From Urechidicola croceus (GTDB taxonomy: Bacteria > Bacteroidota > Bacteroidia > Flavobacteriales > Flavobacteriaceae): DNA of 64,000 nucleotides. Positions within the stretch are counted from its first letter, which is position 1; every line of letters starts with the position of its first letter. The stretch is taken from positions 389,001 through 453,000 of the forward strand of contig CAJIZG010000003.1 of assembly GCA_905181865.1 (NCBI GenBank). Reading direction: 5' to 3'. Shown one piece after another: positions 63,373 through 64,000 of the stretch. The notes beneath the pieces were generated by a model that was not told the origin of the DNA, searched no databases, and saw only the letters and a program-made list of their open reading frames with translations. The position numbers and the translations under genes are program-made.

Positions 63373-64000
63373 CTACGGGCGATGCGTTCGGAAAGGACCG
63401 GCGGGCAGACCTTCTTTATTTATGAGGTTTGGCTGGGCTTCCTGGTGCCAGGCGAATCTTGCTGCGATCGGTTTGTCGACGGCGTCGCTGGAAACAACAA
63501 TGGTGTTGCCCTCGATCACGGCTTGGGCTTTGACGAATCTTCCGTTTTCACCAGCGATTAGAAACCAGTCGAGGGGCTTGCCATCGCGCGAGGCGAGCCC
63601 GCTTCCGACATGGTCGAAACTCAGGCGAATCTTGCTGCCTTCGATAGCCATCGATTTATAGAGGGGACCGGAGTAGACGAGGTCTTCCTGGCCGTAGTCC
63701 TTGGCGAGAGCCCAGAGCGCGAGGCGCTTGCCAACGTCTTGTTTGTTGCTGGGATGTAACCAGTTGCTCTTGACGATGTCCGAGATGACGGCCATGCCGG
63801 TGTGCGGAATGTCCATAGCAGCGGTCTGGGCCTCCCAGAGCTCAGGGAGAGCGAATTCATTGCCGCCGCCGTAGCTATAGGGCGCGATCTGCACAAAGTA
63901 GAAGGGGGCGTCGGGGCGGAGGAAGACGTTGCGCCAGGATTGGATGAGCGCCTGCATTTTGTCGAAGTAGCGCATGCCGTCGCCGTGGTTCTGCTCGCCC
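63373..64000 (-). CDS. Sialate O-acetylesterase-like SGNH esterase (copy 2, 5' end outside window)
   Basis: The frame is open across the window edge: GEQNHGDGMRYFDKM precedes the internal ATG at 63975, as in copy 1 (GESNNGDGMLYFDKM). The visible 209 residues hold the C-terminal part of the esterase with VKSNWLHPSNKQDVGKRLAL and end with the normal family C-terminus NLINKEGLPAGPFRTHRP, which copy 1 has lost. Composition is again GC-rich. The two copies flank the GH78 gene in the same orientation. Confidence 0.87.
   Translation of the reverse strand, partial: GEQNHGDGMRYFDKMQALIQSWRNVFLRPDAPFYFVQIAPYSYGGGNEFALPELWEAQTAAMDIPHTGMAVISDIVKSNWLHPSNKQDVGKRLALWALAKDYGQEDLVYSGPLYKSMAIEGSKIRLSFDHVGSGLASRDGKPLDWFLIAGENGRFVKAQAVIEGNTIVVSSDAVDKPIAARFAWHQEAQPNLINKEGLPAGPFRTHRP

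Noticed and set aside
1-64000. CRISPR arrays, tRNA or rRNA genes, diversity-generating retroelement
   Set aside because: No regular short repeat with spacers, no tRNA-like cloverleaf and no reverse transcriptase were seen on either strand.

Overview
The window looks like a chromosome segment of a marine Bacteroidetes bacterium, most probably a Flavobacteriaceae member. The evidence is the AT-rich base composition over most of the window, promoters of the TTTG / TAnnTTTG type, a Bacteroidetes-style Tgt and LptF/G permease, lipoprotein signals, outer-membrane barrels of the TonB-receptor superfamily, FISUMP proteins, and a polysaccharide-degradation locus rich in sulfatases and alpha-L-rhamnosidases. 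The species cannot be fixed from sequence reading alone.

Layout. (1) 1-5.3 kb, housekeeping on the minus strand: NAD(P)HX repair enzyme (cut by the window edge), accA, an EamA transporter, an LptF/G permease and tgt. (2) 5.3-10.3 kb, a sulfur island: persulfide dioxygenase-like MBL-rhodanese protein, TauE/SafE exporter, Crp/Fnr regulator with a cysteine cluster, two YeeE/YedE transporters and a divergent universal stress protein. Two matching palindromes sit 48-49 bp before the two operon starts. (3) 10.3-16.5 kb: a TonB-receptor-like barrel, then a GntR regulator with galK and galT. (4) 16.5-20.9 kb, the decayed border of a polysaccharide locus: a frameshifted sulfatase, a frameshifted SGNH hydrolase, an apparently intact IS3-type element with a -1 frameshift heptamer, and two sulfatase fragments. 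(5) 20.9-29.4 kb, an intact plus-strand operon of four S1 sulfatases and a PhoD-like metallophosphoesterase. (6) 29.4-35.7 kb: a dead IS982-like element, a DUF5916 outer-membrane protein, integrase and other gene fragments, alkB. (7) 35.7-40.3 kb, a rhamnose module: rhaT, rhaM, a TIM-barrel isomerase, a PhyH-type dioxygenase and a divergent AraC regulator. (8) 40.3-64 kb, a minus-strand mosaic: two near-identical GH95-like enzymes, a sulfatase, two GH78 rhamnosidases, two transglutaminase-core proteins (one fused to an esterase), two FISUMP proteins, a short TonB-plug protein and two GC-rich sialate O-acetylesterase genes.

How the parts fit (inference). Sulfatases and esterases would strip sulfate and acetyl groups from a rhamnose-rich algal glycan. 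GH78 and GH95-like enzymes would release rhamnose and perhaps fucose or galactose. RhaT and RhaM with the isomerase would take up and start using rhamnose, and galK/galT would handle galactose. The sulfur island could deal with reduced sulfur, although a link to the sulfatases is speculative. No SusC/SusD pair and no polysaccharide lyase is visible, so the main uptake and endo-cleavage genes must lie outside.

The most unusual features are the cis-elements and the patchwork build of region 8. A leader of about 85 bp with nested palindromes precedes three genes, and a second block of 60-160 bp is shared by the upstream regions of rhaT, the plug protein and a transglutaminase gene. There is also a 2.55-kb direct duplication, poly-G tracts inside coding regions, and GC-rich esterase genes with a host-like 5' end.
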